Below are positions 25,402 through 34,022 of a DNA stretch of 64,000 nucleotides, piece by piece; position 1 is the first letter of the stretch; each line of letters begins with the position of its first letter. The position numbers and the translations under genes are program-made. The stretch spans positions 3,286,001 to 3,350,000 of the forward strand of contig NZ_CP104381.1 of NCBI RefSeq assembly GCF_030582395.1. Direction: 5' to 3'. Source of the DNA: Ralstonia pickettii. Its GTDB lineage: Bacteria > Pseudomonadota > Gammaproteobacteria > Burkholderiales > Burkholderiaceae. The notes below the pieces were generated by a model that was not told the origin of the DNA, made no database searches, and saw only the letters and a list, made by a program, of their open reading frames with translations.

Positions 25402-25493
25402 GTGCGAATGCTGCAGGGCGATTCAGTTTTCTTCAGCCCTGATAAAAACAGCTTCTGCGCCGAAAGGTTACACGCCGCAAAAGTAAGAAAAAT

Positions 25494-25520
25494 CTGACCC
25501 CGTCGGGCACATCGGGTCAG
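25494..25520. promoter_or_regulatory. Inverted repeat upstream of the RcsB-like regulator
   Basis: CTGACCC (25494-25500) and GGGTCAG (25514-25520) form a perfect 7-base dyad 120 bases before the gene at 25644. It is not followed by a T tract, so an operator is more likely than a terminator. Confidence 0.3.
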
Positions 25521-25643
25521 TAAGGTACCGGCTCCTTTCGGCGGCCTTCCACTCTCCCATGACGGCTCGGATCTCTCCCCCTCTGTTGCTTGCCAAGTAC
25601 GATGCGCCATCTCCGGCGACGCGCCTGAGCTGACCGCGCGCGC

Positions 25644-26291
25644 ATGTCCTCTGTCCTCTCGATCGTGATGGCAGACGATCATCCGTTGATTCTGCTGGGG
25701 CTGGCGGCCGCCATCGGGCAGTTTCCCCAGCAGCGTGTCGTTGCACAGGCACACGACGGACGCGAACTTCTGCAGGTGCTTCTGCACACCGACTGCAACG
25801 TCATCGTGACCGACTACAACATGGGCGGCGAACCCGCCTTCGATGGCATGCAACTGCTGGCGCGCCTGCGCAAGAAGCATCCGAAGCGCGCCATCGTTGT
25901 CTGCACGATGGTTCACAATCCGGCCCTCTTGCGGGCCATGCGGCAAATCGGTGTGTCCGGCATCGTGAGCAAGGACGATGGCTTGGTTCATGTCGGCCAC
26001 GCTGTCATGGCCGGTGCGCGAGGCGTGCGCTACGACAGCCCGCGCATCCTGGCGGACACGGGCCTCGGTTCCAACGAGCGGACTGTGACTGAGCGACTGA
26101 GCCAGCGCGAGCGCGAAGTGCTTCGCATGTATGCCGGCGGCATGGGCGTGTCGGACATCGCCCTCAAGCTCGGATCGAGCATCAAAACCGTCAGCACGCA
26201 AAAAACCGTGGCGCTGCGTAAGCTCGGGCTGGTGCGCGAGACGGATTTGTTTCAGTACGTTCGCGACAGCGGTTTGACGGCGCTGCGTTGA
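25644..26291 (+). CDS. NarL/FixJ-type response regulator, RcsB-like
   Basis: 215 residues: receiver domain (ADDHP at 10-14, phospho-acceptor Asp57 in VIVTDYNMGG) and a C-terminal LuxR-type helix-turn-helix (LSQREREVLRMYAGGMGVSD, then IKTVSTQKTVALRKLGL and DLFQYVRDSG). The end of the recognition domain resembles RcsB/BvgA-type proteins. No kinase is nearby, so the partner is unknown. The gene stands alone between the REC-EAL gene and the convergent aquaporin. Confidence 0.85.
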   Translation: MSSVLSIVMADDHPLILLGLAAAIGQFPQQRVVAQAHDGRELLQVLLHTDCNVIVTDYNMGGEPAFDGMQLLARLRKKHPKRAIVVCTMVHNPALLRAMRQIGVSGIVSKDDGLVHVGHAVMAGARGVRYDSPRILADTGLGSNERTVTERLSQREREVLRMYAGGMGVSDIALKLGSSIKTVSTQKTVALRKLGLVRETDLFQYVRDSGLTALR

Positions 26292-26300
26292 GCGGCGATC

Positions 26301-27080
26301 TCAGCCGGCCCCGCGGTGCATCGGTACGGCTTGCGCCGGGGCGATGGCCGTGTCGGATGCCAGCGCCGGCGACGCTTCTACGCCCATCAGCCAATTGAAC
26401 AAGGGCGTTGCGAGCATCGCGCCGAGCAACTGCGCGAGCATGTAGCCCGGCACGTCTCCAGGGCGGATGCCGGAGGGGCCGTCGGTCAGCGCGCAGGCAA
26501 GGGCCAATGCCGGGTTGGCCAGCGAGGACGACGACGTGAACCAGTACCCCGCCGCGATATAGGCGGCCACCACCAGCGGTAAGTGCCTGGGCGCGTGACG
26601 GCCGCATGCGATGCCCACCCCAATCAATCCGAACGTTGCAAGTGCCTCGCTCCACCACAGGGCGGGCCCGGTTGCGGCATGCGTGCCCGGCGCCCACGCC
26701 GACATGCCGAACATGGCATGCGCGGCCGCCACGCCGAGCACGGCCCCCGCAGCTTGGGCAGCCAGGTAGGCGAGTGCCTCATGGCCGCGCAGACTGCCCC
26801 GCAACAACGCCGACAGCGTGACCGCGGGGTTCAGGTGTGCGCCCGACACCGGCGTGAAGACCGTCAGCAGCGCAAGCAGCCCGGCGCCACCGGCCAGCGA
26901 TTGCGCCAGCAGCGTCCACGTGGCGTCGCCGCCGGAGAGTCGGCTTGCGTGGATGCCCGTGCCGATCACCACCGCAATCAGCAGGGCTGTGCCAAGTGCC
27001 TCCGCAACGATGCGGCGCGCCAGGGATGGTGCAGCGGACGTGGCCGAGACCGCGGCGCGAAGATGGGACACAGTGGCCAT
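26301..27080 (-). CDS. MIP channel, AqpS-like paralogue
   Basis: 259 residues, six hydrophobic segments, both half-helix motifs intact (LNPAV with NPA at 84-86; SLANPALAL late). It resembles the ars-cluster channel at 4586: AEALGTALLIAVVIGTGI against AEALGTALLLAIVIGSGI, and AAYIAAGYWFTSSSSLANPA against AAYIGAAYWFTASTSFANPA. It lacks ars neighbours and lies directly behind an MFS exporter whose frame runs 103 bases into it. Substrate unknown: water, glycerol or metalloid acids. Start ATG 27080 has no clear Shine-Dalgarno, suggesting coupled translation. Confidence 0.8.
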   Translation of the reverse strand: MATVSHLRAAVSATSAAPSLARRIVAEALGTALLIAVVIGTGIHASRLSGGDATWTLLAQSLAGGAGLLALLTVFTPVSGAHLNPAVTLSALLRGSLRGHEALAYLAAQAAGAVLGVAAAHAMFGMSAWAPGTHAATGPALWWSEALATFGLIGVGIACGRHAPRHLPLVVAAYIAAGYWFTSSSSLANPALALACALTDGPSGIRPGDVPGYMLAQLLGAMLATPLFNWLMGVEASPALASDTAIAPAQAVPMHRGAG

Positions 27081-28678
27081 GAGGGAAGAAGAGGAACGAT
27101 GCCAAGCGCATCGCGCGGGAGTTTGGAACCTCCGTCGGGGCCGATCAATGCACCCAGGCGCGCTTGTGTCGCGCGCCCGAGTATCGAATGGCGGGATTGG
27201 TACGGCGGGGCTGAGGCCGGGCTTGCCGCGCCGGTGGCGGCCAGTCGGCGCTGTTGTGCACCCAGCCGCGCAAAGCCGACGGCCGCCGCACCGAGCGCTG
27301 CCAGCATGGCGGTGCAGCCCGCCATCGTGCCGTGCGCCATGCCGTTGGCGCCGCCGGGAGCGGCGAAGGTGAAATACAGGCCGCCGATACAGGCGACGCC
27401 CAGCGCGCCCGCCAATTGCTGCGCGGTCATCAGCAATCCCGCCGCTGCCCCCGCTTGCGTACGTGCGACGCCCGTCAGCACCAAGCCGATCAGCGGAACG
27501 ACGACCAGCCCTTGTCCCGCCCCGTACAGCGCCACCGCAATGCCGATGCGCATCATGCTGGGCGTGGCGGGGTGTGCCCACTCTGTTCCGAATCCCGCCA
27601 GCAGCACCAGCAGGCCCAGGGCCATCAGGCCGAGCCCCGCCAACAGCGCGCGGACGCCATAGCGCCGTACCAAGGCATTGGCTACCCGCGATGTGATCAG
27701 AAAGGTGATGGCCAGCGGCAGGATGGCGATACCCATGCGCACCGCGGAAAGCTGCCGCCCGTTCTGCAGATATAGCGTCAGCACCAGGAAGAACGCCATC
27801 ATCCCGATGTAGTGCAGCGCCGATGCCGTCAGGCCCGTCATGAAGGCGCGATGCTGCAGCAGGTCCGGCGGCAGCAGCGGCGTACCGCCTGCGCGGTCGA
27901 CACGGGCCTCAAGCTGCTGGAAGGTGGCCATACCCAGCACGCCAACAACCAGCAGCGCGAGCGTCCACACCGGCCAGTGCAATTCGCGGCCGAACAGCAA
28001 CGGCACCAGCACGGCCGCCACGCTCACGGCCATCCACGTCACGCCGGTTGTATCCAGATGCACCTTCGCCGCGTCGGGGCTTGGGTGCGGGATCCAGCGC
28101 CCGCCCAGCAGCGCGGCCGTCAGCCCGACCGGTACGTTGATCAGGAAGGCCGCGCGCCAGCCCAGCCCGGCGATGTCGGCGCTGGTGAGTGCGCCGCCCA
28201 CCAGCAACCCGGCCGCCCCGCCGGTGCCCATCACCAGGCCGAAAATCGACAGTGCGCGGTCGCGCTCGGCGCCGGCAAAGAGCGCCTGCACGCTCGCCAG
28301 CACCTGCGGCACCATCATCGCGGCCGACAGGCCCTGCGCGAAACGCCATGCGATCAGCGCCGATGCACTGCCCGCCAGCCCACAACCGGCCGAGGTGGCG
28401 GTAAAGGCGACGAGACCCAGCAGAAACACGCGCCGCCGCCCAAACAAATCGCCCAGACGGCCGCCGGTGATGAGCAGAATCGCGTAGCCAAGCTGGTACA
28501 CCGCCAGCACGGCCTCCAGTTGCGCGGGTGTGGCATGCAAGGTCGTGCGGATACTCGGGATGGCCACATTGGCGATGAACGCATCGACGATGAACATGAA
28601 TTGCGCCGTCACCATCACACCAAAGGCGAGCCAGCGGCGGGGTTCCGATACGGAGGAAGCAGAAGAATGGTGAGTCAC
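26978..28678 (-). CDS. MFS drug exporter, DHA2 (14-span) type, with extended C-terminus
   Basis: 566 residues. The first 490 form an H+-antiporter of the EmrB/QacA-like group: VDAFIANVAIPSIRTTL, RLGDLFGRRRVFLLG, RFAQGLSAAMMVPQ and GWRAAFLINVPVG. After the last span the frame continues for about 75 polar, low-complexity residues and stops at 26978, inside the aquaporin gene. A normal homologue would stop near 27180, so the stop may have been lost or a frameshift has occurred. It diverges from an XRE regulator with a two-copy operator between them, so regulation by that protein is likely. Confidence 0.82.
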   Translation of the reverse strand: MTHHSSASSVSEPRRWLAFGVMVTAQFMFIVDAFIANVAIPSIRTTLHATPAQLEAVLAVYQLGYAILLITGGRLGDLFGRRRVFLLGLVAFTATSAGCGLAGSASALIAWRFAQGLSAAMMVPQVLASVQALFAGAERDRALSIFGLVMGTGGAAGLLVGGALTSADIAGLGWRAAFLINVPVGLTAALLGGRWIPHPSPDAAKVHLDTTGVTWMAVSVAAVLVPLLFGRELHWPVWTLALLVVGVLGMATFQQLEARVDRAGGTPLLPPDLLQHRAFMTGLTASALHYIGMMAFFLVLTLYLQNGRQLSAVRMGIAILPLAITFLITSRVANALVRRYGVRALLAGLGLMALGLLVLLAGFGTEWAHPATPSMMRIGIAVALYGAGQGLVVVPLIGLVLTGVARTQAGAAAGLLMTAQQLAGALGVACIGGLYFTFAAPGGANGMAHGTMAGCTAMLAALGAAAVGFARLGAQQRRLAATGAASPASAPPYQSRHSILGRATQARLGALIGPDGGSKLPRDALGIVPLLPSWPLCPIFAPRSRPRPLHHPWRAASLRRHLAQPC

Positions 28679-28738
28679 GATCGGCTCCGGAAAGTGGGAT
28701 GAACGCAGCGTAGGTGCGCGAGCCGATTCGATGCAGAG

Positions 28739-28758
28739 CTAGGATTAACCTAGGATTA
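28739..28758. promoter_or_regulatory. Tandem CTAGGATTA operator between exporter and regulator
   Basis: CTAGGATTA occurs twice, at 28739-28747 and 28750-28758, a period of 11 bases, so both copies face the same side of the helix. It lies in the 124-base divergent region between the MFS gene and the XRE gene. Confidence 0.5.
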
Positions 28759-28802
28759 GCTTGTCCCTCCCACCCGCACATGCCAGCGTGTGTAATACCG
28801 CC

Positions 28803-29648
28803 ATGGACGATTTCACCGCCGACCTTGCGCCCTTACCCGCCGCGCCCCGCAACGAGCTGGGCGAGTTCCTGCGCAGCCGCCGCAGCCATCTGCGCCCGCA
28901 GGACGTGGGGCTGCCCGAGGGCAGCGGGCGCCGCCGCACCGCGGGCCTGCGCCGCGAAGAAGTCGCGCAACTCGCCAACATCAGCATCGACTGGTATGTG
29001 CGTATCGAGCAGGGGCGCGACGTGCGGCCTTCCGTGGCGACCATCGAGGCGATCGGGCGGGCGCTGAAGCTGTCTTCGGACGAGCGCGCGCACATGCGGG
29101 GCCTGGCGCGTGCCGAATCCGTTTTGACGGGCGCCGGCGCGGGAGCGGCCGAGCGTTCCACGGCCGAGGCGGTGCCGGATGTCTTGCGGCGCGCCGTCGC
29201 CGGCATGGCGCTGCCCGCCCACGTGCGCAGCTACCGCACCGAACTGCTGTGCTGGAACGAGGCGACCTCGCAGCTCTTCATGGATTTCGGCACGATGCCG
29301 CCGGAAGACCGCAACTCGCTGGTCTACATGTTTCTGTACGCCAACGCGCGCGAGCGTTTTGTCGAGTGGGAAAACGAGGCGCGGCGCATGCTGGCGAAGT
29401 TTCGCGCGGTGTACGACCCGCATGCAGACGACCCGGTGCTCGCTGCACTGGTCGACCGGCTGCGCACCAGTAGCCGCGAGTTCGATACCTGGTGGCGGCA
29501 GCACGAGGTGCGCGCCCAGCGTGCGGAACACAAGCTGATCCGCACGCCTGGCGGCAAGGTCGTCCGCTATGACTACATTGGTCTGCCGGTGATGGAAGAC
29601 CCGCGCCTGCGCATGGTGCTCTACGTGCCCGTCGAGGACGGGGCCTGA
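28803..29648 (+). CDS. XRE-type regulator with MmyB-like ligand-binding domain
   Basis: 281 residues. The N-terminal helix-turn-helix (LGEFLRSRRSHLRPQDVGLP, GLRREEVAQLANISIDWYVR, EQGRDVRPSVATIEAIGRAL) is followed by a MmyB-like domain (SYRTELLCWNEATSQLF, FDTWWRQHEV, KVVRYDYIGLPV) like that of many actinobacterial and proteobacterial repressors. ATG 28803 is preferred to the upstream TTG 28761. It is divergent from the MFS exporter, the usual layout for an exporter and its local regulator. Confidence 0.85.
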   Translation: MDDFTADLAPLPAAPRNELGEFLRSRRSHLRPQDVGLPEGSGRRRTAGLRREEVAQLANISIDWYVRIEQGRDVRPSVATIEAIGRALKLSSDERAHMRGLARAESVLTGAGAGAAERSTAEAVPDVLRRAVAGMALPAHVRSYRTELLCWNEATSQLFMDFGTMPPEDRNSLVYMFLYANARERFVEWENEARRMLAKFRAVYDPHADDPVLAALVDRLRTSSREFDTWWRQHEVRAQRAEHKLIRTPGGKVVRYDYIGLPVMEDPRLRMVLYVPVEDGA

Positions 29649-29652
29649 ACGC

Positions 29653-30252
29653 TCAGGCCGTCAAGGCCGAGAGGATGGTGCCGGTATCGCGCACGCGGCC
29701 CAGTCGCGGGAACACGTTCTCCACTGACGATCGATGCATCGCCGCATCGTTCGAACTCATCGCATCTTCGGCCAGCACCAGCGCGTAGCCGTGTTCCCAC
29801 GCAGCGCGCGCGGTCGATTCCACGCCCACATGCGTTGAGATACCGCCCAGCACGATGGTGGTGACGCCGCGACGGCGCAGTTGCAGATCCAGCTCAGTGC
29901 CGTAGAACGCGCCCCACTGGCGCTTGGTGATCTGGATGTCAGTGGGTGCGACCTCCAGCTCGGCGGGCTGTTCCCACCATTGCGGCGGCAGACCGCCCGG
30001 CTGTGTAGGCGAGGGCCGGTCGACGGGCTGGCGCGGCGCATCGGCGTAGTCCGGCGCCCATCCCACGCGCACCAGCACCACGGGCGCAGCCAGCTCGCGA
30101 AAGCGCTTGGCGAGCCTGGCGGACGCACTCAATACCTGCTCGGCCGAGTGCGGCCCCTGGGCAAACGGCAGGATGCCGCGTTGCAGGTCGATCAACACCA
30201 GTGCGGTGGTCTTCGCAGACAACGCGGACAGGGTTTGCAGCGGTTCAGACAT
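29653..30252 (-). CDS. Isochorismatase-fold hydrolase with Gly at the nucleophile position
   Basis: 199 residues of the isochorismatase/cysteine-hydrolase fold: [15 protein letters not shown] (catalytic Asp), [16 protein letters not shown] (Lys), and [20 protein letters not shown]. In amidase-type members the last motif has a cysteine before V-x-S-T; here that place is glycine, as in true isochorismatases, so amidase chemistry is unlikely. GGAG lies 8 bases upstream of ATG 30252. The thioesterase gene is 23 bases upstream on the same strand, so they probably form an operon. Confidence 0.8.
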   Translation of the reverse strand: MSEPLQTLSALSAKTTALVLIDLQRGILPFAQGPHSAEQVLSASARLAKRFRELAAPVVLVRVGWAPDYADAPRQPVDRPSPTQPGGLPPQWWEQPAELEVAPTDIQITKRQWGAFYGTELDLQLRRRGVTTIVLGGISTHVGVESTARAAWEHGYALVLAEDAMSSNDAAMHRSSVENVFPRLGRVRDTGTILSALTA

Positions 30253-30275
30253 CAGATGCTCCAGATGAATCGGGG

Positions 30276-30710
30276 TTATGGACGGCGGATGACACACGTT
30301 GCCGTGGCATGCGCCAGCAACGTGCCGTCCTGGGTCTTGAGCGTGCCCTCCGACACGCCGATCGTGCGCGAGACATGCAGCACGCGCCCAACGGCCACCA
30401 GCGGCGTATCGACCGGCACAGCCTTCACCATCTTCACGTTCAAGTCGACCGTGCCGTAGCCGACGCCGGCTTCCAGCATCGAATGCACGGCGCAGCCCGT
30501 TACGGAATCGAGCACCGTCGCCGCAAAACCGCCGTGCACGCCGCCCAGCGGATTGAGGTGGCGCTTGTCGGCCCGGGCCGTGAAGTGCACGGTGCCTGCT
30601 TCGATGACATCCATCGTCATCGGGATGGTTTCGCTGATCGAGGCGCGCGGCAGTTCGCCGTGCGACATGGCTTGCAGCAATTGCAGGCCGGTCATTTGGG
30701 ACGGATGCAT
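30276..30710 (-). CDS. PaaI-type hotdog thioesterase
   Basis: 144 residues with the hotdog-fold pattern [20 protein letters not shown] and a long second strand ([19 protein letters not shown]). Such enzymes hydrolyse acyl-CoA thioesters, often aromatic ones; the substrate cannot be read. ATG 30710 begins the conserved part ([15 protein letters not shown]). The region 30711-30998 towards the divergent porin holds no further gene. Confidence 0.82.
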   Translation of the reverse strand: MHPSQMTGLQLLQAMSHGELPRASISETIPMTMDVIEAGTVHFTARADKRHLNPLGGVHGGFAATVLDSVTGCAVHSMLEAGVGYGTVDLNVKMVKAVPVDTPLVAVGRVLHVSRTIGVSEGTLKTQDGTLLAHATATCVIRRP

Positions 30711-30998
30711 GGGGAAGTCTGCTTGAGTTCGGAAGAGGTGACACGACACTCTACCGCGAGCCCGATTGCCGGGGCTGCAATGCGTTGCATGGGTCGACGC
30801 AACAACTGAGCGTCAGCGCACGCCCCAATACGGGTAGACCCTAACGTTGCGCGCACGCCGACGCGAAAGGCTCCTGAAAGGTGCCCCCTTCTACGCTCGC
30901 CCAGCGATTGCATCGGCGGCCTGACCCACTGCCGTTGCGCGTTTTCCGAAGCCGGCATTACGACCGGACACCATCACCCACAAAGGAAGGAGACTTCA

Positions 30999-32126
30999 AT
31001 GTCCCGCATCAAGTTTGCCCTTGCGGCAACAGCAGCGGCTGCGGCCACGCTGGCCGCCGGCGGCGCCCATGCCCAGTCGAACGTGACGCTCTACGGGCTG
31101 ATCGACACCACGATCAGCACCGTCAACAACACCAACGCCGCCGGCGCGCGCACCACCGGCTTCCAGGTGCCCTGGTTCTCGGGCAGCCGCTGGGGCCTGA
31201 CCGGCAAGGAAGACCTGGGCGGCGGCACGTCGGCCATCTTCAAGCTGGAATCGGAATTCGAAACACCAACCGGCAACATGGACACCCCGGGCGTGTTGTT
31301 CAACCGCGATGCCTGGGTGGGCCTGTCGAGCGAATCGCTGGGCAAGCTGACCTTCGGCCGCCAAAACGCGATTGCACGTGACATCTCCGGGATCTACGGC
31401 GACCCGTACACCAGCGAGAAAGTCGGTCTGGACGAAGGCGGATACACCAACGTCAACAACTTCAAGCAGCTGATTTTCTACGCAGGCAGCGCCACCGGCA
31501 CCCGCATGAACAACGGCGTGGTGTGGAAGAAGATGTGGGACGGCCGCTTCCTGACGGCCCTGGGCTACCAGTTTGGTGAAGTGCCGGGCCAGTTCACGCA
31601 AGGCACGACCGAATCGCTCGCGCTGGGCTACAACGGCGACAACTTCCACCTGGCTGGCTTCGCGCAACAGGCCAAGGTGGGCGGCTTCATGGACCGTTCG
31701 TACTCGGTGGGCGGCAACGTGATCTTCGGCATGTTCCGCGTGAATGCCGGTTACTTCCATTACACCGGCGAGCAGCCGGCCGCGATCGGCAACCGCAGCG
31801 ATAACGCCTACACCGTGTCGCTGAAGGTCGCTCCCCCGGGCGCCTTCGACTATGAAATCGGCTACCAGATCATGAAGGCCAACAACGCCGCCTTCAGCGC
31901 CGACGGCAACACCCTCAACGCGTATGCCAGCGTGGTGGGCGCCACGGCAGCAGGCAGCGGACGCAAGAGCACGCTGTACGGCTCGGTGTTCTACCACGTG
32001 TCCAAGCGGACGGAGTTCTACGTCGCGGCCGACTACATGAAGCTGAAGGATCAGTACATCGTGGGCAGCACCAACGGCCACAACAGCCAGACGGAGTTTG
32101 CCGTCGGTATGCGCACGCGCTTCTAA
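30999..32126 (+). CDS. General porin of the Burkholderia/Ralstonia (OmpC-like) type
   Basis: 375 residues: signal peptide to AHAQ (about 26), then SNVTLYGLIDTTISTVNN, the SSRWGL-like SGSRWGLTGKEDLGGG, FKLESEFE and NRDAWVGLSSE stretches typical of betaproteobacterial trimeric 16-strand porins, ending in the terminal phenylalanine of GMRTRF. It forms a diffusion channel in the outer membrane. AAGGAAGGAG precedes ATG 30999. It stands alone with its own upstream region. Confidence 0.93.
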   Translation: MSRIKFALAATAAAAATLAAGGAHAQSNVTLYGLIDTTISTVNNTNAAGARTTGFQVPWFSGSRWGLTGKEDLGGGTSAIFKLESEFETPTGNMDTPGVLFNRDAWVGLSSESLGKLTFGRQNAIARDISGIYGDPYTSEKVGLDEGGYTNVNNFKQLIFYAGSATGTRMNNGVVWKKMWDGRFLTALGYQFGEVPGQFTQGTTESLALGYNGDNFHLAGFAQQAKVGGFMDRSYSVGGNVIFGMFRVNAGYFHYTGEQPAAIGNRSDNAYTVSLKVAPPGAFDYEIGYQIMKANNAAFSADGNTLNAYASVVGATAAGSGRKSTLYGSVFYHVSKRTEFYVAADYMKLKDQYIVGSTNGHNSQTEFAVGMRTRF

Positions 32127-32144
32127 GCGCCTGTTTGGCTTGAG

Positions 32145-33194
32145 CTAGCGGCCCTCGCGCACCTGGTCGACAAACTTGTTGGTGTAGGTGCGCGAGAGGT
32201 CGATGTGCTTGTCGCGCGCGTTGGCATTGCTGGCGGCGAGGACGCGCAGGACGGTGGGTGGGCCGTCGTCCGGCATGCGTCCGTCGGTGCTGAAGGTTGG
32301 CAGCGCGGCGGCAAGCGCTTTTGCGTACAGCTCGGGATGATCGCGCCGGAATTCAGCCGGCATGCGGGCGGCAATGTCTTCGGCGCCGTGCGTGTGCATG
32401 TAGCGCAGGGTGCGCACGAATGCGTGAGCCAGTTTGGCAGCGATGTCCGGATGCGCCTCCAGCCATGCGGTCTGCAGGTACAGGCATGCGGCGGGATACG
32501 GGCCTCCGAGCGCAGCCCGCGTGCTTTCCAGTGTGCGCAAGTCCAACAGCACACGGGCTTCGCCGCTGTGCACGAGGCGCGAGACCGTCGGGTCGGTGGT
32601 CATGCCGGCATCGATGCGGCCGTTGCGCAGCGCGGTGACGAAGCTGCGGTCGGCTCCGACCGGCAGCATGGTGTAGTCCCCGGCCGACAGCCCTTGCTGG
32701 GCCATGAGATAGCGCGTGAGAAAGCTGGTGGATGCGCCCAGACCCGTCACCCCCAGCGTGCGGCCGCGCAGGTCGCGCATCGACTGCACCGTCGCCGGCA
32801 ACCGTGTCGACACGACTTCCGCTTCGCCCGGCACCTGGCTGAATACGACGATGGCGCGCACTTCCTTGCCCTTGGCCTGCAGGTCGATGGTGTGGTCATA
32901 AAAGCCGACCACGCCTTGTGCAAAGCCGGTGAGCAGTTCGCTCTCCGCATCGACGCCGGCGGGTTGCGAGATCAGTTCCACTTCCAGCCCTTCGTCGCGG
33001 AAATAGCCCAGACGTTGCGCCAGCGTGGCCGGCAGGTAGATCATCTTGGCGGTGCCGCTGACCATGAGCGTCAAGCGCGTCGGGTCTTGTGCGAGGGCGT
33101 GCGAGGTTGCCACTGCCAGAAGGGCAGCGAGCCACGGCGTGATCCAGCCCCGGACCCCGCGTGCGCGGGCGGTCCTGCAGGTAAAAACACCCAT
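32145..33194 (-). CDS. NMT1/SsuA-type ABC substrate-binding protein
   Basis: 349 residues, signal peptide ending near residue 36 (SHALAQ). The binding-protein signature is IYLPATLAQRLGYFRDEGL and GFYDHTIDLQAKGKEV, then DLRGRTLGVTGLGASTSF and ALRNGRIDAGM. Members bind sulfonates, thiamine precursors, nitrate or aromatic acids. No permease or ATPase gene is adjacent. It diverges from a TctD/TctE-like system 148 bases away, which may sense or control the same solute. Confidence 0.85.
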   Translation of the reverse strand: MGVFTCRTARARGVRGWITPWLAALLAVATSHALAQDPTRLTLMVSGTAKMIYLPATLAQRLGYFRDEGLEVELISQPAGVDAESELLTGFAQGVVGFYDHTIDLQAKGKEVRAIVVFSQVPGEAEVVSTRLPATVQSMRDLRGRTLGVTGLGASTSFLTRYLMAQQGLSAGDYTMLPVGADRSFVTALRNGRIDAGMTTDPTVSRLVHSGEARVLLDLRTLESTRAALGGPYPAACLYLQTAWLEAHPDIAAKLAHAFVRTLRYMHTHGAEDIAARMPAEFRRDHPELYAKALAAALPTFSTDGRMPDDGPPTVLRVLAASNANARDKHIDLSRTYTNKFVDQVREGR

Positions 33195-33341
33195 TGAGTT
33201 GTCTCCGGCTCTTTTGTAGATATCGGTATCGCGCGGTCCGGGTCTGGCGAGTGATGCCTCCGGCGCGCGTAGGCAGCCGCCACCATTCTAGGAAGCGGCA
33301 ACCCACAAATCGCTTTCATTTTTCGGACGCGCTGTTTTCGC

Positions 33342-34022
33342 ATGAAGCTGCTCCTGATCGAAGACAACGCCCCGCTGGCGCACTGGCTGTCGGAAGCCCT
33401 GCGCCGTGCCCATTTCACCGTGGATCACGCCACCGATGGCGAATCCGCAGATACGCTGTTGCTTACACAACACTACGACGTGGTGCTGCTCGATCTGCAA
33501 TTGCCTAAGTTGTCTGGGCAAGGGGTATTGCAACGTTTGCGCGGCCGGCGCAACGCGGTGCCGGTGCTGATCCTCACGGCCAGCGGCGGCATCGACGACA
33601 AGGTCGCCTGCCTGGGGGCCGGCGCCGATGACTACCTCGTCAAGCCGTTCGAGATTCGCGAGCTGATTGCGCGGATCCAGGTGCTGGTGCGGCGCAGCAC
33701 GCCGGACCAATCCGTCGAGCTGCAATGCGGCGACCTGACGTACCACACCGGCAGCCGTACCTTCAATCTGGCCGGCCAGCCGTTGGTGCTGCCGGCGCGT
33801 GAGCACACGGTGCTGGAAATTCTCATGCTCAAGCTGGGGCGCACGGTGTCCAAACCGGCGCTGGTGAACGGCGTGTTCGGGATGGACGACGAAGCCAGCC
33901 CCGAGGCCATCGAAATCTACATCCACCGCCTGCGCAAGAAGCTGGAGCATTCCGCTGCCACCATCGTCACGCTGCGCGGCCTTGGTTACCTGCTGCGCGA
34001 TGCGTCCGCCGCGCAGTCCTGA
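33342..34022 (+). CDS. OmpR-family response regulator, TctD-like
   Basis: 226 residues: receiver (EDN at 7-9, phospho-acceptor Asp51 in LLDLQLP, Lys in LVKPFEIREL) and a winged-helix DNA-binding domain (PAREHTVLEILMLKLGR, EIYIHRLRKKLE, TLRGLGYLL). The closest type is TctD, the regulator of tricarboxylate transport. It overlaps the kinase gene by 23 bases, so the two are translated together. Confidence 0.88.
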   Translation: MKLLLIEDNAPLAHWLSEALRRAHFTVDHATDGESADTLLLTQHYDVVLLDLQLPKLSGQGVLQRLRGRRNAVPVLILTASGGIDDKVACLGAGADDYLVKPFEIRELIARIQVLVRRSTPDQSVELQCGDLTYHTGSRTFNLAGQPLVLPAREHTVLEILMLKLGRTVSKPALVNGVFGMDDEASPEAIEIYIHRLRKKLEHSAATIVTLRGLGYLLRDASAAQS

